A DNA stretch of 64,000 bases from Piezodorus guildinii (taxonomy: Eukaryota > Arthropoda > Insecta > Hemiptera > Pentatomidae): contig CM041298.1 in NCBI GenBank assembly GCA_023052935.1, forward strand, positions 61,250,217-61,314,216, read 5' to 3'. The notes under the pieces were generated by a model. That model was not told the origin of the DNA, made no database searches, and was given only the letters and a program-made list of their open reading frames with translations. A program made the translations under genes and the position numbers. Every line of letters starts with the position of its first letter. Positions within the stretch are counted from its first letter, which is position 1. Positions 1 through 11,175 of this stretch are shown here, piece after piece.

Positions 1-2342
1 GCATACTGCCCTCCTAAACATCCCATTTCCTCTGCCCAATTTGAATCCTTCCTCAACTCCTTGGGTAATCACTTTATTTTGGGTGCAGACTTAAACGCTA
101 AGAACCAACAGTGGGGTTCTAGAACCACCAATTCTCGTGGACGGACATTGCAGTCTGCACTCAACTCCCGACGCTTTCATCTCCTACCTCCCGATTCTCC
201 TACCTACTGGCCAACAGATCCTAACCGTAATCCTGACATCCTCGACTTCTTCATCCACAGCGGATTAGGCTCTCTGAATTTTTCCATAGCTCGCCTTGAT
301 GAACTATCCTCTGATCATAGTCCATTGATTCTAAATGTATCCATAACACCTATTCCTAAACCTATCCCACCGTCATTCATTAGGGGCCCTGTCAACTGGA
401 ACCTCTTCCGCGAAATTCTCACTAATGATATTGACCTCAGAGTGATTCTCAAAACCCCAAATGACCTTGACGACGCCGTATATTCATTTACAACCGCTAT
501 TCAACAAGCCGCCTGGACTGCCTCCTCTCCCAAACAATCCCAAATAATTCCTTACAAAAGCCATTTACCACAACACCTGACAGACCTCATCAACAGCAAA
601 CGTCGAGCTAGAACATTATGGCAACGCACCCGGCACCCAGAAGATCGCCGCTCCTATAATTTTTTTTGTAGAAAATTAAAGCGGGAGTTGGCGATCTTCC
701 GTTCCCAATCCTACAATACCTACCTCTCCTCTCTCTCGACTCGTGATAATTCCCTGTGGAATGTCACGAAGAGAATCCTAAAATCCCACACCATTTCCCA
801 TCCTCTCCGGCGCTGTGATGGTTCCTGGGCTGCTTCTGACAAGCATAAGGCCGAGGAATTCGCACAGCACCTTTCCAAAGTTTTTACTCCTCATCCAGAG
901 CTTAATCCAACCCATACTGCAGCAGTTGAAGAGTTCCTCACGTCACCAATACCACTATCCTTACCACCTAAAGCAGTTAATCCCTCTGAGGTCAGATATC
1001 TTCTTAAAAAGCGTCCTCTCCGCAAATCTCCTGGATACGATCTCCTTACTCCCCAAATCTTAAGACAACTTCCACCTAAAGCCATTACATTCCTTACATA
1101 TCTCTATAACTGTATCCTACGCACTACCTATTTTCCTCTCTTATGGAAACATTCAACTATGATCCTTTTCCTAAAACCAGGCAAACCTTCTAACAACACG
1201 TCATCTTACAGACCTATCAGCCTACTTCCGATCCTCTCAAAAATTTTCGAAAAGCTCCTACTAAAACGAATCCTAGCCAAATTTCAAAATTTTCCTTCAC
1301 ATCAGTTCGGATTTCTTCCTCAACATTCCACGGTTCAGCAAGGCCTCCGAGTTGTAGACCACATTTCCTCCGCCCTTGAGTGCAAGGAGTATTGTTCGGG
1401 TGCCTTTCTGGACATAGCTCAAGCTTTTGGCACCCGGGACTGCTCTTTAAGCTCAAAACCCATTTACCTCAATCCTTATACCTAATCCTCCGATCCTATT
1501 TATCCAACCGCTCCTTCCGAGTTCGCTGTGGTTCCGAATTTTCCGAACAATATACTGTTGAGGCCGGTGTTCCTCAAGGCAGCGTCTTAGGACCCGTCCT
1601 CTACATCCTCTTCACCGCCGATATCCCTACCGACCCCAATACCTTTCTGGCAACATTTGCTGATGACACAGCCATTTTATCATCCAATTCCGATCCTGAA
1701 GCAGCATCGCTAAATCTCCAAAAGCACCTTTCCCTTGTCGAAGACTGGTGCAATGTTTGGCGCATTAAGGTAAACGAAAGCAAATGCACTCACGTCACAT
1801 TCACCCTTCGACGCAAATCCTGTCCAACGGTTAATTTCAATTCCATACCGCTTCCTTCCTCAGACACAGTCCGGTATCTCGGCTTTTTACTAGACAAAAG
1901 ACTGACGTGGAACCCACATACAAGACTAAAAAGAAAAGAACTCAACCGCAGATTCGGCCAGTTATACAGACTACTAAACAGAAAATCTCATCTTACAGTT
2001 GACAACAAATTACTAATATACAAGACATTACTGAAACCTATATGGACCTACGGACTTGAACTGTGGGGGACAGCTAAACATTCTAACATTAAACGCATCC
2101 AATCCTTCCAATCCAAAGTCCTCCGAACAATAGTTAATGCTCCTTATTACGTTACCAATTGTACCCTACACCATGACCTTAATATTCCGTTTGTTTTAGA
2201 CCTGGTACCATCCAAATTTTCCAAATTTCATCAGAACCTTAGTCATCATCCTAACCCTCTAGCACAATCCCTATCCAGCACCACCCATCCCTACAATCCT
2301 CCTCGAAGATTGAAACGGCAGTGGCCACGAGACCTATTGTAA
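1..2342 (+). pseudogene. J1-1 endonuclease/reverse transcriptase ORF, frameshifted
   Basis: This polyprotein normally nicks target DNA and copies the element RNA at the nick. Reading is open from base 1 in frame 1. The apurinic-type endonuclease shows GADLNAK at 82-102 and the catalytic SDH at 310-318. Reverse transcriptase follows, with SSYRPISLLP near 1201-1230, VPQGSVLGPVLY near 1570 and the catalytic FADD at 1656-1667. Comparison with the 30-kb copy shows a 10-nt deletion after base 1427 that removes the DRV of the QAFDRVW motif and moves the frame, so the domain continues in frame 3 to the stop at 2340-2342. A second, in-frame 6-nt loss lies near 1280. The C-terminus carries WGTAK and RRLKRQWPRDLL, typical of Jockey ORF2 ends. 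Because of the frameshift it cannot make a full enzyme. Confidence 0.92.
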
Positions 2343-2818
2343 ACATTTAAACTGGAGTTCTGACAATGGTCAGATCCTCCACTCATGTACGGTATGTTTG
2401 TGGCTACAGCGCCCTAACTCAGCCTCCACTGGCTCAGACCAGTGATGCGGCTGAGATAGAGGTGCTGGGATCTCTTGGATTCCGCTTTTTCCTCCACAAG
2501 TGGAGGCAAAAGCGCTTGCTGGGGTCCCTTTAGCAATTGTATATATTGTATATAGTTATGATTGTGTGTAAGATGTTTATTTATTTGCCAACTTTTTATT
2601 TATCTCAATAATAGGTTTATGTTTCGATTTGTTTTGTTTTTTATTTATTATTATTATTTTATTGTATATATTTGAATTTATGTTATATTTTATGAAATTT
2701 GACCATTATTATTATTTTCTGTATATATAGTATGAATGTGGTCTCTTATCAATATTATTATTGTTCATTTTGTAACAAATTGTAATATATCTCAATATAA
2801 AAAAAAAAATAAAAAATA
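1..2818 (+). mobile_element. Jockey-clade non-LTR retrotransposon, copy 1 (J1-1), 5' end outside window
   Basis: The element enters the window already inside its endonuclease domain and runs through reverse transcriptase, a ~480-bp 3' UTR and an A-rich tail near 2798-2818. The first ORF (gag-like) must lie to the left, out of view. A second copy at 30378-32689 aligns along the whole shared region and allows breaks to be located. The 3' UTR holds a block at about 2400-2530 (containing GGGATCTCTTGGATTC) that is absent from the 30-kb copy but present in the 55-kb fragment, so at least two J1 subfamilies exist here. The 3' flank is AT-rich and I could not define a target-site duplication because the 5' end is missing. 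Confidence 0.93.
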
Positions 2819-2984
2819 AAAAATAAAATTTTTCTTATATACATTTATTAGGTTAATTTGTTTCTTATCATCCTTATATGTATTTCAGTGTATTAAATGT
2901 ATTGTGATTCGTCATTTGCTTTCATTATTTTAATTTATTTTAAATCTATACAGTCCACTTATTTATTTCAATAGAACCACCCTC

Positions 2985-3384
2985 AATTTTGAGTTGTCAC
3001 TTGGAAGTACTATTCTTTCACCGATAGCCCAGCGTATATAAATTATTTCTCAAATATTTCGCTTGCCAACGATATAATTTTCATCTATATGATTGTTCTA
3101 ATTTTCGGATTTTGATTATTTGAGAAAATCATAAAAAAAAAAAATCACATGGTATAAAATAGCACTTTGGCTTAAAATCTTGTGCGTATAGTTGTCTTAA
3201 ATATTGATATACGTAAGACTTTTCATTTTCTTGTTAGACTTAACACACACAAACCTTTTCGCACGACTGGTCATTTGGACTCAAGGGACCCTAAAACGTT
3301 TATATCCGGTGAAAACTCTAAATAAAATATTTTGACGATCGCAATATTTCACATTGCGAAAATAATAAAGGTAAGTGAAAATAA
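2985..3384 (+). repeat. RepA fragment, R orientation, partial
   Basis: The right part matches other RepA copies: the GTATAGTTGTCTTAAATAT segment, the GGGACCCTAAAACGTTTAT segment and the end GGTAAGTGAAA at about 3371-3381. The left part is diverged. It abuts another RepA copy that starts about 20 bp downstream, giving a head-to-tail pair. Confidence 0.7.
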
Positions 3385-3403
3385 TAAAAAAAAAATAAAA
3401 ACT

Positions 3404-4318
3404 GTGGTGCGAGCAACACAGGACTTTCACTTACCTTCGTTATTTATATCAATTTAAGGATTTTTAAACAAATTTTGAAACGACAATAAATCGTTAAAGA
3501 ATTATTTACATTGCATTTTAAAATAAACATGTGTTTTATTAAGTAATCTATTATATTATTATCTACGACAATCAGTTTGTTTTATCGGTTTTTCTTCACT
3601 CTCCGTTAACTTTTACAATAGTATGTATTAGATAATATTTTTCTAAAAATCTTTACTATTCCAACAGGGGTCAGCTTATCAATGGGGACACCCAGCTGGC
3701 ATATCAGCTTTCTATGGCAAAGGTCGCGGGTTCAAACCTGCGGGTGGCCCTAGCATTTTTTAATGGGAGTAAAAAATCCTTAGTTATGCCGTCCTTCGGA
3801 GGGGACGTTAAAAGGTGGTCCCGAGCCTGTGCGATGTAAGGTACTCGTTAAAGATCCCTATCCTAATAAAACCTGGATAGGCCAAATTTAGGACTCCCAC
3901 TGTAGCATCGTCCAATTAACCATAGTAGCATAAAGTGACGTTAAATAAATAAACAAATAATCGTTCTTATCAAATGATATGGTCAGTATTATATAAACTA
4001 CAAAATTAAAGGTTCTTTGGAGGAAAAAATTTTGAAATATCGGCATTTGAGCCCTGTCAAACTATTTCAATCAGACTGAAACCTACATAATATTAATCTC
4101 GGGTGTATAGTTGTCTTAAATATGAAATATCAGTTTCAAAGAACTTTTCGTTTACGCACTGGACTCACCACAAGACACACAAACCTTTTCGCACCACTGG
4201 TCATTTGGACTCAGGGGACCCTAAAACGTTTATATCCGGTGAAAACTCTAACTCAAAAATTTTCACGATCGCAATACTTTCCCTTATTATATATTTCATA
4301 TATAGGTAAGTGAAAGTA
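3404..4318 (+). mobile_element. RepA copy, R orientation, interrupted by a SINE
   Basis: It begins GGTGCGAGCAACACAGGACTTTCACTTACC and ends TATAGGTAAGTGAAAGTA, the two ends of the family. A tRNA-derived SINE sits at about 3667-3960. About 170 bp of the family's interior (the segment that normally holds ACATCGATATAGCGAG) is missing near 4098. The stem-loop near the right end (TATATATTTCATATATA) is kept. Small ORFs inside it recur in other copies only because the repeat recurs, and I do not regard them as genes. Confidence 0.8.
3667..3960 (+). mobile_element. tRNA-derived SINE (SINE1)
   Basis: The left part has RNA polymerase III promoter-like boxes: a B box GGGTTCAAACC at about 3728 preceded by an A-box-like AGCTGGCATATCAGC. 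The body (TCCTTCGGAGGGGACG, GAGCCTGTGCGATGT, AAGATCCCTATCCTAATAA) is shared with copies at 14484, 19510, 40376 and 51137. The tail is an AAATAAATAAACAAATAA-type simple repeat. It is inserted in RepA. Confidence 0.88.
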
Positions 4319-4319
4319 C

Positions 4320-5260
4320 AATAATAGTTGTGATAAACTATGGCAAAAGTCGGAACTCAGAACACTGTGTAACAGTGGCTTCTAAAACTTGGTTCTCCTA
4401 CATAGAATAATTCACTTAGGCCGTGTGAACTAAGTAATTTTCCTCTTTATAAATTCAAATTCCCCGGCTACTGTTTCGAGTTGTAATAGAAGCAGGCACT
4501 AGAGGTGGTAGAACGTTACAAAGAGTTGGGCACTCATGGCTGCATTAGCAGTTACTGTTTAGAGTTCTCTTAACAAGAGCCTCTGTGCTGTCATCAAAAG
4601 CAGCACCCTCCACCCACTATGATTACATTCTATCTAATTAACTCAAATGAAACTCTATGAATATTCTATGTCCAAGTAGGGCTTCTCTCGGAAGAATTCA
4701 AATTCATGTTTATAGATTCGGTTAAATGATAAATGAACTATATTTATTCATACCTTCATGAATCTATTTGAATGTAATAATTTCCGGAATCGAGGAGGAA
4801 CTGAGATTTTAGAAAATTTTGATTACATCTTGTAGATGGAATAGATTATTTCTATATCTGTCAGTTATCAAATGATTGGTACAAAAAAAGAGATAAGGAG
4901 AGGTTATTATTGTGTACTATGTTTTACTGTCTGGGGGCTGCGAGAGAGAGGCCCTATCGTGAGTGAAAGAGAAACATTTTTGCAGCGAAAGATTTTTGAG
5001 TTGTAGTGCAAAAAAAAGCAAGTGACACTCGACGGACCAGGTCGATGAATCCTGACCGATTTGAAACAGGAAAAGAGAAAAGGAGTTTGTTTCTCGAGGC
5101 GGAAAAAAGGAATAAGGTAATTATTTTTTTTAGATAAACTTATAACCTGAGTGGTTAAGGTTTTGAATGATAGAAGGACAAATATAAGATATATATTTTA
5201 TTAAAGAATCATTTTTTTTTTTTTTTTAACGATACATTTACAAATAAAGCTTTGTATTTT
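4320..5260. other. Unassigned AT-rich sequence
   Basis: No family repeated elsewhere in the window and no credible coding frame was recognised. The stretch 4925-5110 is purine-rich and less AT-rich than its surroundings, but shows no coding or RNA signature I can name. Confidence 0.5.
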
Positions 5261-5261
5261 T

Positions 5262-6178
5262 ACTTTCACTTACTATATATAGTAAGGGGAAGTATTGCGA
5301 TCGTGAAAATTTTCGAATTCCAGTTTTCAACGGAAATACACGTTTTAGGGTCCCCTGAGTCCAAATAACCAAGTCCCGCAATAAGGTCTGTGTGTGTGTC
5401 TGTGTGCGTGTGTGTGTGTGGTAACTCCCGGGCGGAAACGGTAAGTACTATGAAACTGAAATTTCATATTTAAGACAACTATACGCCCGAGACGTGACAA
5501 AACTTTTTTTATCAAAATGAGCCTACCAGAAGAGGCACTTTATACCATGCATTTTGCACATTTTTTCGATTTTCTCAAAAACGGTTCCGACGATTTTGAT
5601 TAAACTCGCTATATCGATGTAAACTTTAATGGGCTTTAATATCATGTAGGTTTTATTTAGATAAAAATGGTTTGACAGGGCTTAAATGCCGATATTTTAA
5701 ATTTTCTTCTTCTAAAGTACCTTTAATTTTGTAGATTCAATAATAATAATAACTAGATTATCTTGTTAACGCTGATGAAAAACTGATAAATATATAAATT
5801 GAATAAATTCGATACCCAACTAAAGGAGAAAACAGAAAAAATATTTTTTAAATGCAATTTTTCGTTTTTGAACATAAGAGCAGTAATATACATGTATGAT
5901 ATACCGTTGGAAAGCTAAAGATTTTAGAAAAATTATCATCTCATACACAAGCTTTTAAAAGTTATTGGAGAGTGATGAAAAGAAGATAAAACTTACTGAT
6001 TATTTAAGATATTAATATAATTGATTTTTTAATAAAACACATGTTTCTATATAAATTCAATTTGATTAATTCCTTAATAATTTCACGTATTTTTATCTCT
6101 AATTGTGTTTGAAAATTCTTTCATTGATTTTAAAAATGGAGGTAAGTGAAAGTCGTGTGTTGCCCGCACCAGATTTTT
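5262..6178 (-). mobile_element. RepA full-length copy, L orientation
   Basis: This is a near-complete ~917-bp copy. It starts ACTTTCACTTACTATATATAG and ends GGTAAGTGAAAGTCGTGTG followed by TTGCCCGCACCAGATTTTTT. In the family (R) reading direction this gives a 5' GTGCGGGCAACACACGACTTTCACTTACC and a 3' GTAAGTGAAAGT, that is, 13-bp subterminal inverted repeats. A TGTGTGTGTC microsatellite lies at 5388-5420. It is the closest relative in the window of the copy at 44875-45812, in the opposite orientation. Confidence 0.85.
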
Positions 6179-6184
6179 TTTTTA

Positions 6185-7030
6185 TGTGTATAAGTAACAT
6201 TTTGAACATTTTTCTTTGTTATATTAACCTAAAAACGAGTCACATTGTACAACCCTCATCAAGTGAGTATTAATAATCTAAAAAGGTAACGATGACGTCA
6301 TGTGACTCCATAGCTCGCGGGAGTGGTGGGTGATTCCAGATTAGGAGATAACGAGTTCGTATCCACACAGGATAATATATCTACATGGTGATGATATTTT
6401 ACAATCAAATCAAACAATAATAACAAAACATACATTCTCACAACATAATCTACTTTTACAAACGTACTATTCTTTCCAACAAGCTTCCATTGAAAATCTC
6501 GAATTTAAAAAAGTTTTTACTTCTATTGACAGTCCTTTTTTTGTTTACTTATTCACTGTATATTTCTTATTTTTATATTCACACTCTAAGAGAGAGATAC
6601 ACTTTATTTATAAACAAAACAAAATGATGCTGACCAACTTAACTGGGTTACTATAACACAGCATACCAATTCGTTCCTATAGGAATATTCTTAAGATTAT
6701 AATTTATAATTTCAAACACAATATTTTTTACTTTTCTACTCTTTTTAAAGAAATGTTTTTTTCTTTATTCATTTTCTCTGGGTTTTTTTTTCTTCTTCAC
6801 CGTTTCCCATTTTTTTCAGATACATAGATCAATACATATACACCAATAATTAAAAAAACAAAATTCGTATATACATCATGAAACAACATAGTAAAAATCA
6901 TACCATCATATAACAAAACAATACCACAACAACATAAGACTTATAGCATCTAAAATCAATATTTATATTTACAAAACTATATTAAAATAAAAATTTAAAC
7001 AACTATAAGTTAAGTATAAATTCACATCCA
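6185..7030. other. Unassigned AT-rich sequence
   Basis: It is low complexity with no coding support. The segment 6528-6610 (TTATTCACTGTATATTTCT and following) recurs at 8228-8300 and may be 3' UTR material of a non-LTR element. Confidence 0.45.
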
Positions 7031-7034
7031 TGCC

Positions 7035-7550
7035 CCTCCAATTATAGCTGTTAGGAGTAGATGTTATAGTGAATAATTCCCAGGGAGTCGTGAACCAAAC
7101 TTTCTCCTATCCTTGCTGCGTCTTTTACATCGACACCTATGTCCTCCAAGAAGCTACTTGTTGAACTTGGTACAGCTCCGCGGACTCAGAACCAAAGGCC
7201 TTTTACGTTGAACTCTCACTCGCTATAGCTCTCGCGAAACCTTTCCTAGAGGAAAGGGATACATTTTTCGTTGATTTGTCTCTTTTCTCTTTCCACTTTA
7301 CTTGCCTGTTCAAGGTCGTTAGATTCGTATCTCACGGTGGGATCCAGAATGATAGCTGAATTTCCGGTCTTAGGGAATGCCACGATATCAGCATAACGCG
7401 TGGATCCATCCGTATCCAAACAGTAAACTTTCTCGAAGCAGGCAAAATAATTCGATGCATTATAAATTTTATTTATGTTTTTGTACCAGGTTATAATTGA
7501 GCTAAACACGCAGTAAGAAGTATGTCGACTTTTTAGACTAAGCTGCACAC
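7035..7550 (-). pseudogene. Non-LTR retrotransposon C-terminal region with restriction-like endonuclease motif
   Basis: On the minus strand an open segment (7548 to 7246) reads RYADIVAF, then AIILDPTVRYE, then KVEREKRQI and CIPFL. This R..D-I ... D-x-T-V-x-Y-E ... K layout matches the PD-(D/E)XK-type restriction-like endonuclease region found at the C-terminus of R2/R4-type non-LTR elements and related arthropod sequences. After the stop, other frames continue with FNVKGLWF, VRGAVPSSTSSFLEDIG and VHDSLGIIHYNIYS, the usual continuation in such proteins, so the relic is frameshifted. No reverse transcriptase is visible upstream (to the right). I infer a 5'-truncated or eroded copy. The clade assignment is from memory of motifs and is uncertain. 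Confidence 0.6.
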
Positions 7551-8049
7551 TTTTGAGGAGGGTAATTCCTCAGCAGCCGCCTTCAGGTGAAAACCCATCC
7601 CAAATCTCACATATAGTTAGAGAGTTGAATAATCTTATCCAGCCCCTTTTGAGCCATCGCCAAGAACTCGCTTTTTTTACTCAAGCTACTAACCCTCCAA
7701 ATGGCCCCTAATCAAATAAGGATAGCCTTATTAAGACTCTGACACAACATAAAAGACTTATTATTTAAAAGATGCTGGGCACGATACATAAAAAAACCTG
7801 ACGAGAAGACGTGCTGCTGGGTACTGTCCTTCCTCATGTCTGACATGTTATTGTTTTTTTTATTAATTTATGCTATTTGCTGGTTGTTACAATACTGCTG
7901 AATGGTGCACATCAATAATTGAAAAAAAAAAGCTGCACACATTAATCTAGCTATTGTTAGAATGTACGTCCAGTCAATTTTCAAAGATTCCTGACTAATA
8001 ACGTTTTCATGAAATTATGTCAACAGAAAAGAGTTATAAAGTGGTTCGT

Positions 8050-8051
<2 letters not shown>

Positions 8052-8106
<55 letters not shown>
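8052..8106. repeat. Poly(T) tract, 55 T
   Basis: An uninterrupted run of 55 T. It could be the poly(A) tail of a minus-strand retroposon, but the sequence to its right matches no element I recognise. Its length may be affected by sequencing error. Confidence 0.85.
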
Positions 8107-8109
<3 letters not shown>

Positions 8110-8110
<1 letters not shown>

Positions 8111-9200
8111 AGGACTTTTATTTTTTAGTCAAGGTTATGTATGCGAACATCATTATTATTTATTAATTATATTCTTTAATTATCATTTATATTTATAAAC
8201 ATGTTTTTAAATTTTGGTTCATTTATCTTATTTTGTTTTTTGACTTATTCACTGTATATTTCTCATTTTTATGTTCACACTCTAAGGCAATACAGCTCAC
8301 ATTATTGTACTTTGTATTATTCTAAAGGAATTGTCCCAGAATGAATAAAGAAATTCTTATTCTTCAGTACTTTTACTTCGAAAAAAAGTATTTATTATTT
8401 CTCCCTGACTGGAAAAACCAATAGATCGTGGATATTGTTTTACCAATCAAGGATAAATTTAGTTTGAGAAAGGACTAGTGGATCAATAAATATAGTGTCG
8501 AGTTATGGTTATTATGATAGGTATATTGGGTCATAGAAGGCATCGACAGTTAAGTGTGCATTTTAGGAAGAGAGTAAGATGGAGGTCGGTGCCCGCCGTT
8601 GTAGCAGCACGTATCGCAGCTCCAGGTATGTGGTTACCCTGCAAGGTAGGGGTCGAATCTGGGGACTGGTTATGAAGGAATGACCCGTGATGTAGAAGCT
8701 TTACAGCAACGGTTAGGACTCCTTATAAATGCACAAGGGTAGATGCCAAGCACCGCATCCTATGTGGGGGGTAGGATGGACGAGGGAGAGACGGTGATAG
8801 AAGGACGAGAAACAAAGATGGAACTCATTATGATACAAAGGTAGAGATACTCTTACCTTGAGAGATACCATCTGGTAGAATCTGGTTGGTGATCTGAAGA
8901 GCTGAGCTAACTCTTGGGGATATTAATAATTGATTGTGAGAGCTTCTCTACCAGACTAGTGTCTTGGCTTTAGGTCACATTACCTCGAAAGGTTTGTTTA
9001 TTCTCATAAAATAGTACCCTGGACAAAAATATTTACAATGGTATTAATAATTTGCAATATACAATATTATTAAATAGGGTATGATCCTATATTCAGCCGG
9101 TGACTTAAGTAGGCGCATCTAGCGTCTATCTGTGAGTTAGCGCGGGAAGCATCCGCTACAAAAGAAAAAAATAATCTCCTAAGAAAATTTATTTTCAACC
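8110..9200. other. Mostly unassigned; holds a non-LTR 3' end
   Basis: The 8228-8360 part resembles 3' UTR ends seen elsewhere (GTCCCAGAATGAATAAAG, compare 20060 and 36270), suggesting a severely truncated plus-strand non-LTR insertion. The stretch 8575-8900 is less AT-rich and unique within the window. It contains GGGGTCGAATCTGG, which resembles a polymerase III B box, but I could not support a SINE or gene. Confidence 0.4.
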
Positions 9201-9730
9201 ATCCATGTAAATTTAATCTTCACCTTAGTTCCAAAAGATTGAGGAATTCCAGACAACGAAGAAGCAGACAAATTCGCTTACTTGCCCAGACATGATGAAA
9301 TATCTTACAGAACGGTACTAATGGAAGTCAAAACGAACATTGGATCAGCAAATTAAAGAAAAATCTCTTAAAGAACATGGAAACAGTGTAGGTAAGAAGC
9401 CAATCTAAACTGTTTAAAATAAAAAAATGGACCAATAGCACGAGAATTTCCAGGAAATAATATTATGCCGTTTGCATATTCGACACTGCCAACTTACACA
9501 TGTTTACCTTCTCAGGAATCTGCATGCAACACCCGTGAATATTGTAGCATCGTTTCACAAACGTTCGAACGTCTATTGTGAAAGTGCCTCCTATATGAAC
9601 CAACAAGGCGAAAAATTTAATTGGCAGGAGCCTTAAAATAACATAATGAAGATAGTGTAGAAAAACTGTTAAACTATTTTAAAAGACATTAACTATTACA
9701 ACTGAATAATATAAGCCTCGGTGGCATATG
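9200..9730 (+). pseudogene. RNase H-bearing non-LTR retrotransposon, C-terminal relic
   Basis: Plus-strand translation gives GIPDNEEADKFAYLP just after an in-frame TGA at 9240-9242. This is the last RNase H motif (normally H.GI.GNE.AD..A) with the preceding Cys codon turned into a stop. Further down, in another frame, RHCQLTH at 9481-9501 matches the RL.IGH..LTH motif that follows RNase H in many I/R1/LOA-type arthropod elements. At least one more frameshift separates the two. This element type uses RNase H to remove template RNA during reverse transcription. Nothing of the reverse transcriptase is visible upstream, so it is a 5'-truncated relic. Confidence 0.65.
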
Positions 9731-10840
9731 ACCCTTCAGGGTAGTGGAAACTATCACAATTTAAAAAAATGCTGTTACTTTAAAATATTTTTTTACTAAA
9801 TGCAAAATAACTTCTAAACAGTGGATCCTAGCAACAAATTTTCCGTACTGAAATAACTTTAAATTTTCATTGCAAACACTGAAATGGTTCCACTAGGTAG
9901 TTTCTTCACATGCCTGTATCAAGCCAATATTATTAATTAACACATTTACTTAGTGTTTTTATTGTTTAATACAGTTCTACATTTATTTATAATAAATAAA
10001 TAAAAAATTTCAATGAAATCGAAACGCTTTTTTGATACAGATCTAGTCAATAAATCCTTAACACAATAAAATTAAGCCAAAGTCACTATTTTCATTCAAA
10101 CCAGATAAATCTGCTACTCATCCTACCGCTCATCTCTACCGTCCAGTTAACACCTTCAAACTTCAGACAATTTCTCAAAAATATAACATCTGAAAATACT
10201 AAAAAACTGTACTTTTACACCAGAGTAAGTCCTAATTTAAGAAGTTGTGTGATAGATCAATGAATTAAAAATTGTATATTCATTTATATATTATGATTTT
10301 TTTTTTAAGCCATAAAAAATGGATATATATTTTTTGCTGATTATAATTATTTATTTTATTTTGTTTGTTACACCAAAAAGTAGAAAACTGTTTACAAAAA
10401 TATGATTTATGTACACACTCCAAGTGTATGGGAACTTCCCCGATTGCAATAAAAGTATATTCTATTCGGTAAGTCGTACCGACAAATTGTATACAACAAA
10501 AAGTAGTTTTCATTTAATTTTGAATAGGAAACTGTGGTAAATTTTCGATCCAAATAACGACAAAAACATTTACAACGACTAGATTTACATTTTTGGTGAT
10601 TGAAACCGTTACACAGCTATAAAAAATTAAGAAAAATAATACAATACTGCTCCTAAAACGGTAGGTCCAAGCGACAAATCTCATATAAATAAACATATTC
10701 TCTGCAAATAATGCCTGACCACTGAACTTTCGTCAGAGCTACACCAACAGAGATAGCGTGTCGAAATAGAAATTACAAAAATATAAAAAAAATGGGTAAA
10801 ACGTGATCTTTCTTCCTGAATAGTAGGTTTTAGCCGTCAA
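9731..10840. other. Unassigned AT-rich sequence
   Basis: No family repeat or coding signature is recognised. Open frames of 60-77 codons on the minus strand at 10280-10696 are A/T-biased and lack domain motifs. Confidence 0.45.
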
Positions 10841-10847
10841 ACGCTGT

Positions 10848-10995
10848 TTACGGAACTAACTTTTAATTTTTAATACAAGCAATACCAACAAACCTTTTGA
10901 CATAGGCCGTGCCAATAAAACCCCAAACCTCAATAAATGTAGCAGAACGTAACTTTTTTCCTTCCAGCCAATATAGTTCCTAAATGATAGCGATA
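10848..10995. repeat. Direct repeat, left copy, flanking an NLR3 relic
   Basis: It shares GACATAGGCCGTGCCAATAA and the surrounding ~150 bp with 11848-12010, in the same orientation. The identity is imperfect, so this is an old repeat pair rather than a fresh target-site duplication. Confidence 0.75.
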
Positions 10996-11014
10996 AATAT
11001 TATTTTTTTTGAAA

Positions 11015-11124
11015 TGAAATGAAATGAAAACAAATTTTTATTCTGGCATCGAGTCCCCTCAGGATAACGAACAATGGACAACAATAAATCCTTATCGTCT
11101 GGTTACTTAAAGAAAATATTTATA

Positions 11125-11175
<51 letters not shown>

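Noticed and set aside
3728..3738. tRNA-gene-like B box (GGGTTCAAACC) here and at several other places
   Set aside because: Each belongs to a SINE copy. No cloverleaf with acceptor stem and anticodon arm can be drawn, so no tRNA gene is called.
5460..5500. RepA segment CGCCCGAGACGTGACAAAAC or its complement as another GAAACGT-type ribozyme box
   Set aside because: The complement reads GTTTCGGG/ATCTCGGG in most RepA copies and has no stem II or CUGANGA box. Similarity to the Penelope-type motif is accidental.
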